DNA of 49,122 nt from contig NZ_VDMA02000039.1 of NCBI RefSeq assembly GCF_006334915.2, positions 1 through 49,122 of the forward strand. The letters are read 5' to 3'. Position numbers and translations under genes: made by a program. Positions within the stretch are counted from its first letter, which is position 1. Each line of letters starts with the position of its first letter. Of the stretch, positions 34,189 to 42,724 are shown piece after piece. This stretch comes from Microbispora catharanthi. GTDB lineage: Bacteria; Actinomycetota; Actinomycetes; Streptosporangiales; Streptosporangiaceae. The notes under the pieces were generated by a model. The model ran no database searches. It saw nothing but the letters and a program-made list of their open reading frames with translations, and had not been told where the DNA came from.

Positions 34189-34350
34189 ATGCGGCGTGTC
34201 GTTACCTCGCTGCTCGCGCTCGGAGCTCTTGCCGGCGGTCTCGCGATCGCCTCGGCGGCCCCCGCGGCGGCTTCGACCCAGGTGGCCAGCAGTGTGGTGA
34301 GCTCGGCGGACGAGCCCGGAAGTGTGAGGATCACCAACCGCGACTTCTGA
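34189..34350 (+). CDS. 53-residue putative secreted peptide
   Basis: ATG 34189 follows AGGAGG at 4 bases, a strong ribosome site. The product begins MRRVVTSLLALGALAGGLAIASAAPAAA, a textbook signal peptide with an Ala-X-Ala cleavage site near residue 28. The mature part would be only about 25 residues (STQVASSVVSSADEPGSVRITNRDF), without Cys. I do not recognise it. It stands alone between the GlxA regulator and a decayed SDR. Either a tiny secreted factor or the N-terminus of a larger, truncated secreted protein. Confidence 0.55.
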   Translation: MRRVVTSLLALGALAGGLAIASAAPAAASTQVASSVVSSADEPGSVRITNRDF

Positions 34351-34360
34351 CGATCGACCT

Positions 34361-34963
34361 GTGGATGGGCCGGTGGAAGAACGGCCCATCCACAGCTTGA
34401 GGCCGGTCAAGGCCACGCCCTGCTGTAACTCCGTGCTCGAACGTCATCTCGCCGTCGACCTCTTCGGCACCTACGGAGTGACGCAGGCCTTCTTGCCCCA
34501 GTTGGCCCGTTCGCCCTGCGCCATCGTCAACAACCTGTTTGTGGCGGCTTTCGCCCCGCTGCCGATCGTCCCCGCGTACTCGATCTCGAAGGCGGCCGCG
34601 TTTTCCCTGACCCAAGCCCAGCGGGCACTGCTGGCTCACGAGGGGGTAAGGGTCCACGCCGTCTTCACCGGCCCGACCGACACCGACATGTGCCGCGAGT
34701 TCGACGCCCCGAAGGCCTCGCCGGAATCGGTCGCGCGAGCCATCTTCGACGCGTCGAGAACCAGGAGGAAGGCTTCGACGAAGGCTTCCAGCCCGGCGTT
34801 GATGAGGACATCGCCGCGCCGGCCCGTTCCGGAACGCCTGCGTCCCACGGTCCGCTTCATGATCGAGTCTTTGGGAGACGCGCCCGCTCTGGTCCTCGGG
34901 CGGCGCGTCGACGTGCTCGCCTGGAACAGGATGGCGCACCCGCCGGTCGGTCCGCGGCCTTGA
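34361..34963 (+). pseudogene. Chimeric remnant: SDR middle/C-terminal part joined to an MmyB-type regulator fragment
   Basis: About 34430-34750 reads as an SDR lacking its N-terminal Rossmann half (LAVDLFGTYGVTQAFLPQL, IVNNLF, YSISKAAAFSLTQAQRALLAHEGVRVHAVFTGPTDTDM, KASPESVARAIFD). Just after this the SDR tail continues in another frame (VENQEEGFDEG), showing a frameshift. From about 34830 the frame gives RPTVRFMIESLGDAPALVLGRRVDVLAWNRMA, which is the start of the ligand domain of an XRE/MmyB regulator. Two different genes have been cut and joined. It is not expected to be functional. Confidence 0.7.
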
Positions 34964-35065
34964 CTCCCACCGCTCGCCCCGCGGCTGGGCTCGCGGGCGC
35001 GGCGCGAACGGAACGCGGGTGGCGTCTCCGCATCAATCGCCGGCCCGGTGGGCCCACGAACGGGC

Positions 35066-36100
35066 TCATCCGATGGTCACGACGATTTTGCCGAAGGGCC
35101 CGTGCTCGAGATGCTCCAGAGCGGATGGCAGGTCGGCGAGCGGATACTCGGCGTCGATGACCGGCGTTATGCCGGCTCGGTCGACGGCGCGGACGAGGTT
35201 TTCAAGGGACAGGCGGTCACCGACCTGGATGCCGTCGACGGTCAGTTTCTTGCGAGCCAGATGTGCCACGGGACCGGAGATCTCATAACCGTCCAGAATG
35301 CCGATCAGTGAGATACGGCCCCCGACCGCCGCGGCCTCGATTGAACGTGCCACATGTCCGCCGCCGACGGTTTCGAGGATGTGGTCGGCGCCGCGTCCGC
35401 CGGTGAGGTCGTAGACCGCCTCGACCCAGTCGGTCGTGGTTCTGTTGACACCGTGGGCGGCGCCGTGGTCCTTGGCGCGTGCGAGCTTGGCGTCGTCGCG
35501 CGAGACCACGATGACCTCGGCGCCGTGTGCGGCCGCGATCTTCAGGCCGAACAGCGCCACGCCACCGGTGCCGTGAACCACCACGGTCTGGCCCGCACGA
35601 AGCCGGCCGCGTTCGATGAGGGCGGTCCAGGCGGACAGCCCCGCCATGGGGAGTGTGCTCGCGTCAGCGTCGCCGAGGTGCTCGGGGGCCGCCACCGCCC
35701 AGTTCTGGTCGAGAATCACGTATTCGGCGAGGACGCCCGGGTAGTAACCGCTTCCGAGCGCTTCGGGCCCGCCGAGGCGCGCGTCGCCGGGGCCGGGGCC
35801 GTCGATCCAGTCCGGAAGGCAGGTGGAGATCACCCGATCGCCCGGCGTGAACCGGTCGACGTCCACGCCGACGGCCACGACCGTACCGACCATGTCGGAG
35901 CCCGGCACGAAGGGGGCGTTCTCGGGGAAGATCATGGTCAGGCCTTCGTCGATCGCCATCCGGTCCCGGTAGTTCAGCGCGACGGCGGCGACTTTCACCA
36001 GGATCTGGGCTGATCCCGGAGTGGGGATCGGGCCTTCGGCGAGTTCGAGGTTGGCGCGGCCGACCGCGCTCATCGTCCAGTACGCCATGACGTCAGCCAT
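35066..36100 (-). CDS. NAD(P)-dependent alcohol dehydrogenase/quinone oxidoreductase (MDR)
   Basis: 344 residues; ATG 36100 with GGAG about 10 bases upstream. GroES-like part: ILVKVAAVALNYRDRMAIDEG, PFVPGSDMVGTVVAVGVDVDRFTPGDRVI. Rossmann part: TVVVHGTGGVALFGLKIAAAHGAEVIVVSRD. C-terminus FGKIVVTIG. The NYRDR start and lack of a structural-zinc Cys cluster place it with zinc-free or single-site MDR enzymes of the QOR/ADH_N type. The substrate is unknown. It is divergent from an XRE/MmyB regulator, a common regulator/dehydrogenase pairing. Confidence 0.9.
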   Translation of the reverse strand: MADVMAYWTMSAVGRANLELAEGPIPTPGSAQILVKVAAVALNYRDRMAIDEGLTMIFPENAPFVPGSDMVGTVVAVGVDVDRFTPGDRVISTCLPDWIDGPGPGDARLGGPEALGSGYYPGVLAEYVILDQNWAVAAPEHLGDADASTLPMAGLSAWTALIERGRLRAGQTVVVHGTGGVALFGLKIAAAHGAEVIVVSRDDAKLARAKDHGAAHGVNRTTTDWVEAVYDLTGGRGADHILETVGGGHVARSIEAAAVGGRISLIGILDGYEISGPVAHLARKKLTVDGIQVGDRLSLENLVRAVDRAGITPVIDAEYPLADLPSALEHLEHGPFGKIVVTIG

Positions 36101-36407
36101 CAGTGAGGTGCTCCGTGGGTCGTGGGCTCGACTGAGCCGGTGATGATGTCGGATGAATGACGGCGATCCGCATATCGATCTCCTTGCTGGAAGGGGGATG
36201 CGCCGTGGAAAGATCACGCCCTGCGAGGACGCCGCACCAGCGGGGGGCGGTTCCAGGGCCATCGCATCGCCGAGGCGCGACGCCCCGTGTGTTCCTCACT
36301 GTCACCCGGTCCCTGATTGGGACACCACACCCTCGCGTGAGTAGTCGGCGGTCGCCTGGCAACGGGAGGGACAGGCACACGGCCGGCGGTGAAGGCAGAA
36401 TGGGCGC

Positions 36408-37292
36408 ATGCGGGACGGAACAACACTCGGCGATTTCCTGCGCACCCGCCGCAGCAGGCTGACACCGGAGGACGTGGGCATCACCTCGTACGGCGCTCGC
36501 CGAGTGCCGGGGCTACGCCGGGAGGAACTCGCTCAGCTCGCCGGTGTGAGCGTCACCTACTACACCCGGCTGGAGCAGGGGCAGAGCCACCAGGCGTCGC
36601 AGTCGGTGATCGAGGCCCTGGCCGACGCGCTTCAGCTCAGCGAGGACGAGCGGGCCTATCTGCACACCCTCGCCAGACCCGTGCCGGTCAGGTCCCGTCG
36701 GCCGGCCAAACCGGTCGGCGCACGTCCCGGCACCCGGCAGCTCATCGACGCTCTGGGCGACGTGCCGGCCGTCGTCATCGGCACCCGTACCGAAGTGCTG
36801 GCCTGGAACACGCTCGGGCACCTGCTGCTCGCCGGGCACCTCGACTCCGGCGCCCCCGACCGCCCGGCGGACCGGCCGAACCTGACCAGGATGTTGTTCC
36901 TCGATCCACACCACCGCGACCTCTACCCACGCTGGGAGACCGCGGCCGCCTGCGCGGTGGCCTCGCTCAGGATGTCCGCAGGCCGCGACAAGAACGACCG
37001 CGAACTGGCCGAACTGATAGGCGAGCTGTCCCTGAACAGCGAGGAGTTCGCCGGTCTCTGGTCCCGGCACCCGGTCGCCAACCACGCGTACGGCACACGG
37101 CAACTCCGCCACCCGGAGGTCGGAGCACTCACACTCGAACTCGAGACCCTCACGCTGTCCGACGGCTCAGGTCACCGTGTGCTGATGTACAGCGCTCCGG
37201 AGGGCAGTCCGTCGCAGGCCGCGCTGCAACTTCTGCGCATGCGCTCGACGAACATCGAACGTCACAGTGGGTCGACGACAAGCACGACCTAA
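36408..37292 (+). CDS. XRE-family regulator with MmyB-like ligand-binding domain
   Basis: 294 residues from ATG 36408. HTH: LGDFLRTRRSRLTPEDVG, VPGLRREELAQLAGVSVTYYTRLEQGQSHQASQSVIEALADAL. MmyB-like domain from about 105: RQLIDALGDVPAVVIGTRTEVLAWNTLGHLLL, RFAGL-equivalent EEFAGLWSRHPVANHAYGTRQLRHPEVGALTLELETLTL. Of the usual length. It is divergent from the QOR-type dehydrogenase (gap about 300 bases), which it probably controls. A paralogue is at 5088-5939. Confidence 0.9.
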   Translation: MRDGTTLGDFLRTRRSRLTPEDVGITSYGARRVPGLRREELAQLAGVSVTYYTRLEQGQSHQASQSVIEALADALQLSEDERAYLHTLARPVPVRSRRPAKPVGARPGTRQLIDALGDVPAVVIGTRTEVLAWNTLGHLLLAGHLDSGAPDRPADRPNLTRMLFLDPHHRDLYPRWETAAACAVASLRMSAGRDKNDRELAELIGELSLNSEEFAGLWSRHPVANHAYGTRQLRHPEVGALTLELETLTLSDGSGHRVLMYSAPEGSPSQAALQLLRMRSTNIERHSGSTTSTT

Positions 37293-37425
37293 GCCCCATC
37301 CGGCCACAATGCACGACACGGGACACGACCCGTTTCGGGCGGTCTGAGCGTGGGTCTTCGCTTGCGCAGAATGAAACAGTTCCCTTGGGCCTGGCCGCCC
37401 CTGCGCCGGTGATGTCCCGCCGAAT

Positions 37426-38819
37426 GGTGTAACTCGCGGCTGATCATGTGTGGTCGGCGAGTTATGGGTTGGTGTGACTATGACGCGGCCAGGGCGGTGT
37501 GCGCCAGGGGTTCGGCCAGATCGTCTGTGGGTGGGGCGGCGAGTTGGGCCATGGAGCCCTCCGACAGGTAGCGTCGGTCGCTGACCTGCCATTCGTCGTG
37601 GTGCTCGGCCAGCACGGCACCGGCCAGGCGGCCCAGGGCGGTGGGGTTGGGAAAGACACCCACGACGTCCGATCGTCGCTTGATCTCCCGGTTCAGCCGC
37701 TCCAGCGGGTTCGTCGACCAGATCTTCTTCCAATGCTGCTGAGGGAAGTCGGCGAACGCGGTGATGTCGTCGGCGGCATCGAGGAGCATTTGCTCCACGA
37801 CCGCAAATTGACGGCCGAGCATGGTGGCGATGGTGGTCAGCTGGGCGCGGACCGTTTGGGCGGTGGGCTGGGCGAAGATGGTGCGGATCGCTGCGGCGAC
37901 CATTTCCGCTGATCCCTTGGGCACCCGGGCCAAGACGTTGCGCATGAAGTGGACGCGGCACCTCTGTCAGGAGGCGCCGAGGAAGACCGCCCGCAACGCA
38001 CCGACCAGGCCGGCGTGGGCGTCGGAGATGGCCAGCTGCACCCCACTCAGGCCGCGGGCCTTCAGCGAGCGCAGGAACGCCGTCCAGAACGCGCCGTCTT
38101 CGCTGTCGCCGACGGCGAATCCGAGGATCTCCCGTCGGCCGTCGATGCTGACGCCGGTGGCGATGACGACGGCCTGGGAGACGACCCGGTGGTTCACCCG
38201 CGCCTTGCAGTAGGTGGCGTCGAGGAAGACGTAGGGGAAGGTGGTGTGGGAAAGGGGCCGGTCGCGGAAGGCGGCCACCTCACCGTCCAGGTCGGCGCAG
38301 ATGCGCGAGACCTCGCTTTTGGAGATCCCGGACTCGGCGCCGAGGGCTTTGACCAGGTCGTCGACGCTGCGAGTGGAGACCCCATGCAGGTAGGCCTCCA
38401 TCACCACGGCGAACAGCGCCTGGTCGATGCGGCGGCGGCGTTCCAGCAGGGAGGGGAAGAACGACCCGGACCGCAGCTTGGGGATCTTCAGTTCCAGGTC
38501 GCCGGCGGCGGTGGTCAGCAGCCGGTCGCGGTAGCCGTTGCGCTGGGCGGTGCGGGTCTCGGTGCGCTGGTGCGGGGCGGCACCGATCACCGCGGTCGCC
38601 TCCGCCTCGATGAGCGCTTGCAGGACGGCTTGCAGCGCGTGGCGGATGACGTCGTCGGCGTCGGCGGCTTTCAAAGACTCCAGCAGGTCGAGCAGGGCAG
38701 ACTGGTCCAGAGCCATCGTGTGGTGTCCTCCGCGAGAACCTTTGGTCGGGAACTCGCTGACCGTCACACGATGGCTCGCCCCATGTCCGGGGCTTGCATC
38801 AACAGCTTGGAGTTACACC
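37426..38819. mobile_element. IS256-family insertion sequence (about 1.39 kb)
   Basis: Ends GGTGTAACTC (37426-37435) and its inverse GAGTTACACC (38810-38819); inside them the ends continue with GCTG.T.ATG on both sides. One mutator-type transposase gene on the minus strand fills the element. No 8-9-bp target duplication is visible next to the ends. A 12-bp direct repeat CCCCTGCGCCGG occurs at 37398-37409 and 38836-38847, just outside each end. Confidence 0.8.
37478..38716 (-). pseudogene. IS256-family (mutator) transposase with one internal stop
   Basis: Full-length apart from one in-frame TGA at 37967-37969. Family sequence has Trp here (LGASWQRCRVHF), and the codon is a TGG to TGA change; downstream the same frame continues with QRCRVHFMRNVLARVPKG. 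Catalytic acids are all present: Asp in YVFLDATYCKAR, Asp in AISDAHAGL, Glu in NPLERLNREIKRR. Start ATG 38716 (MALDQSALLDL) has GGAGG about 10 bases upstream; an earlier in-frame ATG is at 38767. One nonsense change with otherwise intact sequence implies recent inactivation or readthrough. Confidence 0.88.
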
Positions 38820-39003
38820 ACCCGAGGGGACGTCACCCCTGCGCCGGGCCCGCACGTGCTCTCTCTTGGCCACGACCACACAGAGGTTCGCCACCGCATG
38901 CCTGGCTCAGATCTGAATTCGACCCAGATCAAGGGCCGATAGGGAAAGTCACCTCGGGCGGCACTCCCTGCCGGCAGTAACGCAGGGGGGATCGAATCGT
39001 TGA

Positions 39004-39189
39004 TCACGTGAGAGCCTTGAGCTCGGGAAGGATCTGTGAGGTGAATTCTTGCGAGGTCAGCACGGCTTGTTCCAGCTTCGATCTGGTCATCGCACCTGAG
39101 CTGAGTGCGGCCTGTACGTTCGTGTAGCTGTCCGGATCGACCTCGCGGTAGAGGATGCACCGGAAGAGCGTACGAGTGAATCGATCCTG
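39004..39189 (-). pseudogene. C-terminal fragment, DUF4214-like
   Basis: About 60 codons end in TGA: DRFTRTLFRCILYREVDPDSYTNVQAALSSGAMTRSKLEQAVLTSQEFTSQ... The pattern 'aromatic-LYRE-DPDS...LSSGAMTR..L..AVLTSQEF' resembles DUF4214-type helical repeats of secreted or surface proteins. The upstream part is cut off where an IS3-type fragment begins (about 39205). I call it a broken gene end with moderate doubt about the family. Confidence 0.4.
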
Positions 39190-39208
39190 ACATCCCCATA
39201 GGTCGGGG

Positions 39209-39257
39209 CTGGCTGTACCTGGCCACAGTCATCGACATCGCCTCGCACCGTGTGGCG
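39209..39257 (+). mobile_element. 49-base fragment of an IS3-type transposase gene
   Basis: Reads GWLYLATVIDIASHRV in frame, nearly the same DNA as the minus-strand orfB of the IS3 element at 44593-45842 (GWLYLATVIDIASRRV). Both sides are unrelated to IS3. It is the scar of an earlier IS insertion or rearrangement. Confidence 0.7.
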
Positions 39258-40156
39258 GTTCTCCTGCGGCCGCTCACTTGCAAGACGGAATGAGAGGGCG
39301 GTGTCACACGCCCCTGCAAGTGTGATGCATCGGGCCTTATCGGCAATTCTTCGTCACGTCGATAATGCATCTCCAGTCGTACACCCACAATTCATGGTCA
39401 CCAGGCCTGTACGTTCCCGCGTCGCCGTGACCGCCGCGGCGTATGTGCTGGGCAGCGCAGCCGTGAAGATGATGCCCGTTATGGCTAACGACAACGGTGC
39501 CTTCAGAGGCGACCTCACTGTGTATATGCGGGGAACGGGGCGCGACGTCTGATGGCAGGCGCTCCGTCATCTTCGCGCTGTCCCGTATTCCGTGCCATCG
39601 GCATCTCTGCCAACTATCGCCGGGTCTGTGCCAGAACCGTGGGATGCTGCCCAGTCTTGAATACAAGAGCTATATCCTCGGTGCTTCACAAGTCGGCTGT
39701 CACTCCCCTGTGGAGGGCAATGGTGATCTTCCCTGCATATTCCCGCACCTTCTACGGCTGCCCGGGCATCCCGGGGTGGCGGTCTGGGAGCCAACAGAGG
39801 AATCTGGGCGACAGAAGGACCGTGCTCTGGCAGGAAGGCTGCTGAAGTCGGCAGAGATTCTCCTTTACCGGGCTCGCACCGATGGGCGAGGATCACGTGT
39901 GATCCGATGACGCAGGTCCTCGGGGAGAAGGAGTCGTTCGGTCCTGAAGCCTGGAGAGGCGTTTCCAGCTTCACTTCCGAGTCGATGTGGCCGGCATCTC
40001 TACCGGGGTCTGCCGTCGATTCTCGGGCCCGTATGGATGGCTTACTCGTCGAGCTCCTGTCTCTCCCCGTCCACTGGTGCGTTTGTCCGGGTGTGCGGTT
40101 GAACATTCACAGTGTCTTGCCACTGGAAAATGCCCAGGTTAAGGTGTGAAGCTGAA
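39258..40156. other. About 0.9 kb without a convincing gene
   Basis: Lower coding bias than the neighbours. Open frames exist on both strands, including a minus-strand GTG frame (about 39516 to 39353) that begins with a signal-like RSPLKAPLSLAITGIIFTAAL and a plus-strand frame ending at 39552, but none has a ribosome site or family match. A 10-bp bulged hairpin (TGAAG-C-CTGGA ... TCCAG-CTTCA) is at 39945-39973. Confidence 0.4.
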
Positions 40157-40172
40157 TGTTAGGGATCGTTCC
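40157..40172. promoter_or_regulatory. TetR-type operator related to the 28.7-kb site
   Basis: TGTTAGGGATCGTTCC matches 15 of 16 bases of TGTTAGGGATCGGTCC within the perfect TetR operator at 28719-28744, followed by AAAGTG, which also follows the other site. It is 21 bases upstream of the SDR start at 40193. The second half-site is shortened. Confidence 0.55.
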
Positions 40173-40192
40173 AAAGTGACAGGCGGAAACTT

Positions 40193-40984
40193 ATGAATCT
40201 CCATCTTTTGGGCAAGAAAGCTGTAGTGACGGGGGGCAGCAAGGGCATCGGGCTCGCCATCGTGCGCCTTCTGGCGGAGGAGGGCGTGGAGGTCGTCAGC
40301 GCGTCGCGGACCGTCACTCCGGAGTTGAAGGAGACGGGCGCGGTCCCCATCGTCGTGGATTTGTCGACGGAGCACGGTCCTGCGGAGCTGATCGACCGGG
40401 CGATCGCCGCGCTCGGGGGCATCGACCTGCTGGTCAACAACGTGGGTATCGGCGATACCGACGACATCATCCAGGGCGCGCGGCACAGCGTGCTCGACCT
40501 GCCCGACAGTGCCTGGGAGCGTGCCTTCGACCTGCACTTCTACAGTGCGCTCAGGGTGACCCGCGCGGCGCTGCCCAGCCTCGTGATCACAAAGGGCACG
40601 GTCATCAACGTCTCCTCTGTCAGCGCTCGCCTGGTCGGCGCGGGGCCGGTCGACTACAACGTCTCCAAGGCCGCGCTCAACGCCCTCACCAAGGTCTTCG
40701 CCGAGCAGTTCGGCCCGCAGGGAGTCCGGGCGATCACAGTGGCGCCGGGGCCGGTCAGCACGGGGGTGTGGACCGATCCCGATGGGCTCATCGCGCGGCT
40801 CGCGCGTGACCAAGGCGTTCCGCACCAGGAGTTCGCCGACGGACTGCTGAGGTCGCTTGCGCCGGCCACCGGCCGCATCACCACGCCGGAGGAGGTCGCA
40901 CGGCTGGTCGCTTTCTTGGCCTCACCCAGCAACATAACGGGCGTGGAGTACTCCATCGACGGTGGAATCATCAAACAGCTGTGA
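40193..40984 (+). CDS. SDR-family oxidoreductase
   Basis: 263 residues from ATG 40193. TGGSKGIG glycine motif (about 14-21), LLVNNVG, catalytic Ser in NVSSVSA, YxxxK as YNVSK, and C-terminal YSIDGGIIKQL. The active site is complete. Its nearest relatives by eye are general 'SDR family oxidoreductases'; the substrate is unknown. The operator-like sequence just upstream suggests control by the TetR protein at 28041-28628 or a relative. Confidence 0.9.
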   Translation: MNLHLLGKKAVVTGGSKGIGLAIVRLLAEEGVEVVSASRTVTPELKETGAVPIVVDLSTEHGPAELIDRAIAALGGIDLLVNNVGIGDTDDIIQGARHSVLDLPDSAWERAFDLHFYSALRVTRAALPSLVITKGTVINVSSVSARLVGAGPVDYNVSKAALNALTKVFAEQFGPQGVRAITVAPGPVSTGVWTDPDGLIARLARDQGVPHQEFADGLLRSLAPATGRITTPEEVARLVAFLASPSNITGVEYSIDGGIIKQL

Positions 40985-41107
40985 TCTGGACCGCGCCGAG
41001 CTTGATGAAGGCGATGGAGCGCGACGACGTCTCGGCGAGTTCCAGGTGACCCTGATTCGGGGCTTGTCGGCGCTGATTCGAAGAGCGCCCATCGAAAGGG
41101 GAGCATA

Positions 41108-41353
41108 GTGATATTTCGGAAGCTCGCCGCCTCATACGTGCTTGCTGGTTCGGCCCTTGCGGCCTTCAGCGGAACCGCGTCGGCAGCGGAGGACCCGGTG
41201 AGAACCCAGGGTTTCTGGTACGTCGTGGCAACATATCCGCTTTCAGATCAGGGCTGGCGGGACTGCGGAAACGCTGCCATCACCATCCAGGGCTACTGCC
41301 GGGTCGATGGTGAGAGTGGTGCGTGGATCAACTTGTGGGCGTGGCACAGCTGA
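41108..41353 (+). CDS. Small secreted protein, unrecognised
   Basis: 81 residues; GTG 41108 with AAGGGGAG about 5-8 bases upstream. Signal peptide MIFRKLAASYVLAGSALAAFSGTASA, cleavage after ASA near residue 26. The mature part of about 55 residues is rich in Trp/Tyr/Gly and has two Cys (RDCGNAA, GYCRVDG), likely one disulfide, ending WINLWAWHS. I do not recognise a family. The start, ribosome site and composition support a real gene. It lies just after the SDR gene, about 120 bases away. Confidence 0.7.
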   Translation: MIFRKLAASYVLAGSALAAFSGTASAAEDPVRTQGFWYVVATYPLSDQGWRDCGNAAITIQGYCRVDGESGAWINLWAWHS

Positions 41354-41522
41354 GTCGGAGCAGCGCCCAGTCACAAGCGGCTTCATCGTAGGTTGAAGGA
41401 AATTGCGCGCGATGCGGTCGGCGCGGGGTGCGGTGTCAGTGTTGCCGCCGGCCCGTTTCCCCGAGCCGCCGTGCCGAACCTCGCATCCTCATGACGTTCG
41501 GCCTCACCAATCAGGCCCCGGT

Positions 41523-42248
41523 CTACCGCAAGGTCATCCTGGCAAGGTCGTCCGCGACTGAGCCCCAGCACGCCGTAGGGCTCGCGATCGCAGGGGCGCG
41601 GGCCCTTCCGTAAGCATCAGGCCTTGTCTCAGAGAGAGCCCGGGTCCGAAGTGAACAGCTTGCCAGGGGCGCTTGACGTGTCGGCGTCCAGCACTCGTTA
41701 CGCCTCGCGTGGCTCTTCCGCGTCTTCGCCGTCGTCCGTCCGTTTCGCAGGCGGCTGCCGGCCGGGCGCACATCGAGGCGGTCGCCGTTGATGCGCACAT
41801 CATGGAGGCGCGCGCCGCTGAGATCCACGCCGTCAAAGTTCGCTCCGTCGAGGACGGTACGGGTGAGTTTCGCGCCGCTCAGGACCGCACGCCCGAGGTC
41901 CGCGTGGGCGAGCTCGGCACCGGTGAGATCCGCAAACTGGATGTTCGCGCCGGTGAGGTCGGCGCAGTTCATCAAGGCGTGGGCGAGCGTCGCCCCCATG
42001 AAGCTCGCGCGGCGGAGGTTCGCATCAATGCGCATCGCATGGGTGAGGTTCGCCCCGGCGAGATCCACGCGATAGAGGTTCACACGGTCCAGCTTCGCGT
42101 CGGCGAGCTTCGCCTTACGGAGGTTGGCGCCGACAAGGTTCGCACCCCGGAGATCGATCGGCTGCCGGTCCTGGCGAGCGTTTCGGTGCCCGATGACGGT
42201 CAGGGCGGCCTGGACGTCGGTGCGTAGCCGTGGAGGCTCTTCCTGCAT
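41523..42248 (-). pseudogene. Pentapeptide-repeat protein, frameshifted from its membrane N-terminus
   Basis: From ATG 42248: RLRTDVQAALTVIGHR...DLRGANLVGANLRKAKLADAKLDRVNLYRVDLAGANL and on through about 20 A(D/N)LXX pentapeptide units to about 41780, then an Arg-rich tail without repeats to the stop at 41523. The beginning corresponds to the middle of larger actinomycete membrane-anchored pentapeptide proteins. Their membrane helix is encoded just upstream in a different frame (42200-42358). I infer an internal deletion and frameshift. The repeat part could still fold as a right-handed quadrilateral helix. Confidence 0.65.
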
Positions 42249-42358
42249 TCCGTCTTCGCACCCACGCCGCGCCGGGACCGAGTACCCCAGCCCAGCACGA
42301 CGGCGAGAAGCAGGCCGAGCACGATCAGGATGAGCCCGGGGAACCTCACACGATTCAC
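42200..42358 (-). pseudogene. Membrane-anchor fragment of the pentapeptide-repeat protein
   Basis: GTG 42358 frame: NRVRFPGLILIVLGLLLAVVLGWGTRSRRGVGAKTECRKS..., one strong membrane helix followed by basic residues, stopping at 42200 inside the pentapeptide frame. This matches the expected N-terminal part of the neighbouring repeat protein and marks the frameshift. Confidence 0.5.
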
Positions 42359-42537
42359 GATGACGAGCGCTAGCCGCCGTATCTGGTCTATGCCGCCAGT
42401 GATGGCGGATCGTGACGCAGCCCCCTGCGCCCTTGCGGGTGGTCCGGAGTCGGCGGACCTGGGCCTCGATGAGTGCGGGGGCGAGGTGAGGGGTGGTGTG
42501 CGGTCGGCTGGGCCGGTCGTGAAGCCCTTGTCGTGTC

Positions 42538-42580
42538 TGGAGCGGGGACGGGAATCGAACCCGCGCTGTCAGCTCGGGAA
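42538..42580 (-). other. att copy 1: tRNA-Gly(CCC) 3'-end sequence
   Basis: On the minus strand this is TTCCCGAGCTGACAGC, the T arm GCGGGTTCGATTCCCG and the acceptor end. Compared with the other three copies it has CCCGTCCCCGCTCC where they have CCCGTCACCCGCTCC (one base lost). No 5' half of a tRNA is present, so it is an attachment-site copy and not a tRNA gene. The arm-like sequence to its right (about 42608-42680) closely matches that of copy 2. Confidence 0.65.
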
Positions 42581-42724
42581 TTGCATGGATCACGGCCGTT
42601 AGGGGCGCTGACCTGGCCGTCGGGCCGGTCACGAGTGACCGTGGTTGACCCTTCGTCACCCTGGCTAATTGCACGCTAATTTCACGGTGATCGCGTCGGG
42701 ATGTGGAGGTGGGACGCTTCTTGT

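Noticed and set aside
39353..39552. Small secreted-protein genes on either strand
   Set aside because: Both strands give a plausible hydrophobic N-terminus, but neither has a ribosome site, so I cannot choose one.
39945..39973. Terminator hairpin
   Set aside because: The stem has a bulge, there is no T-tract, and no gene ends near it.
41617..41640. CAGGCCTTGTCTCAGAG as an IS5-type end
   Set aside because: Similar to the GGGCCTGTCTCAAAG end at 49.0 kb, but no transposase sequence adjoins it, so it is not supported.
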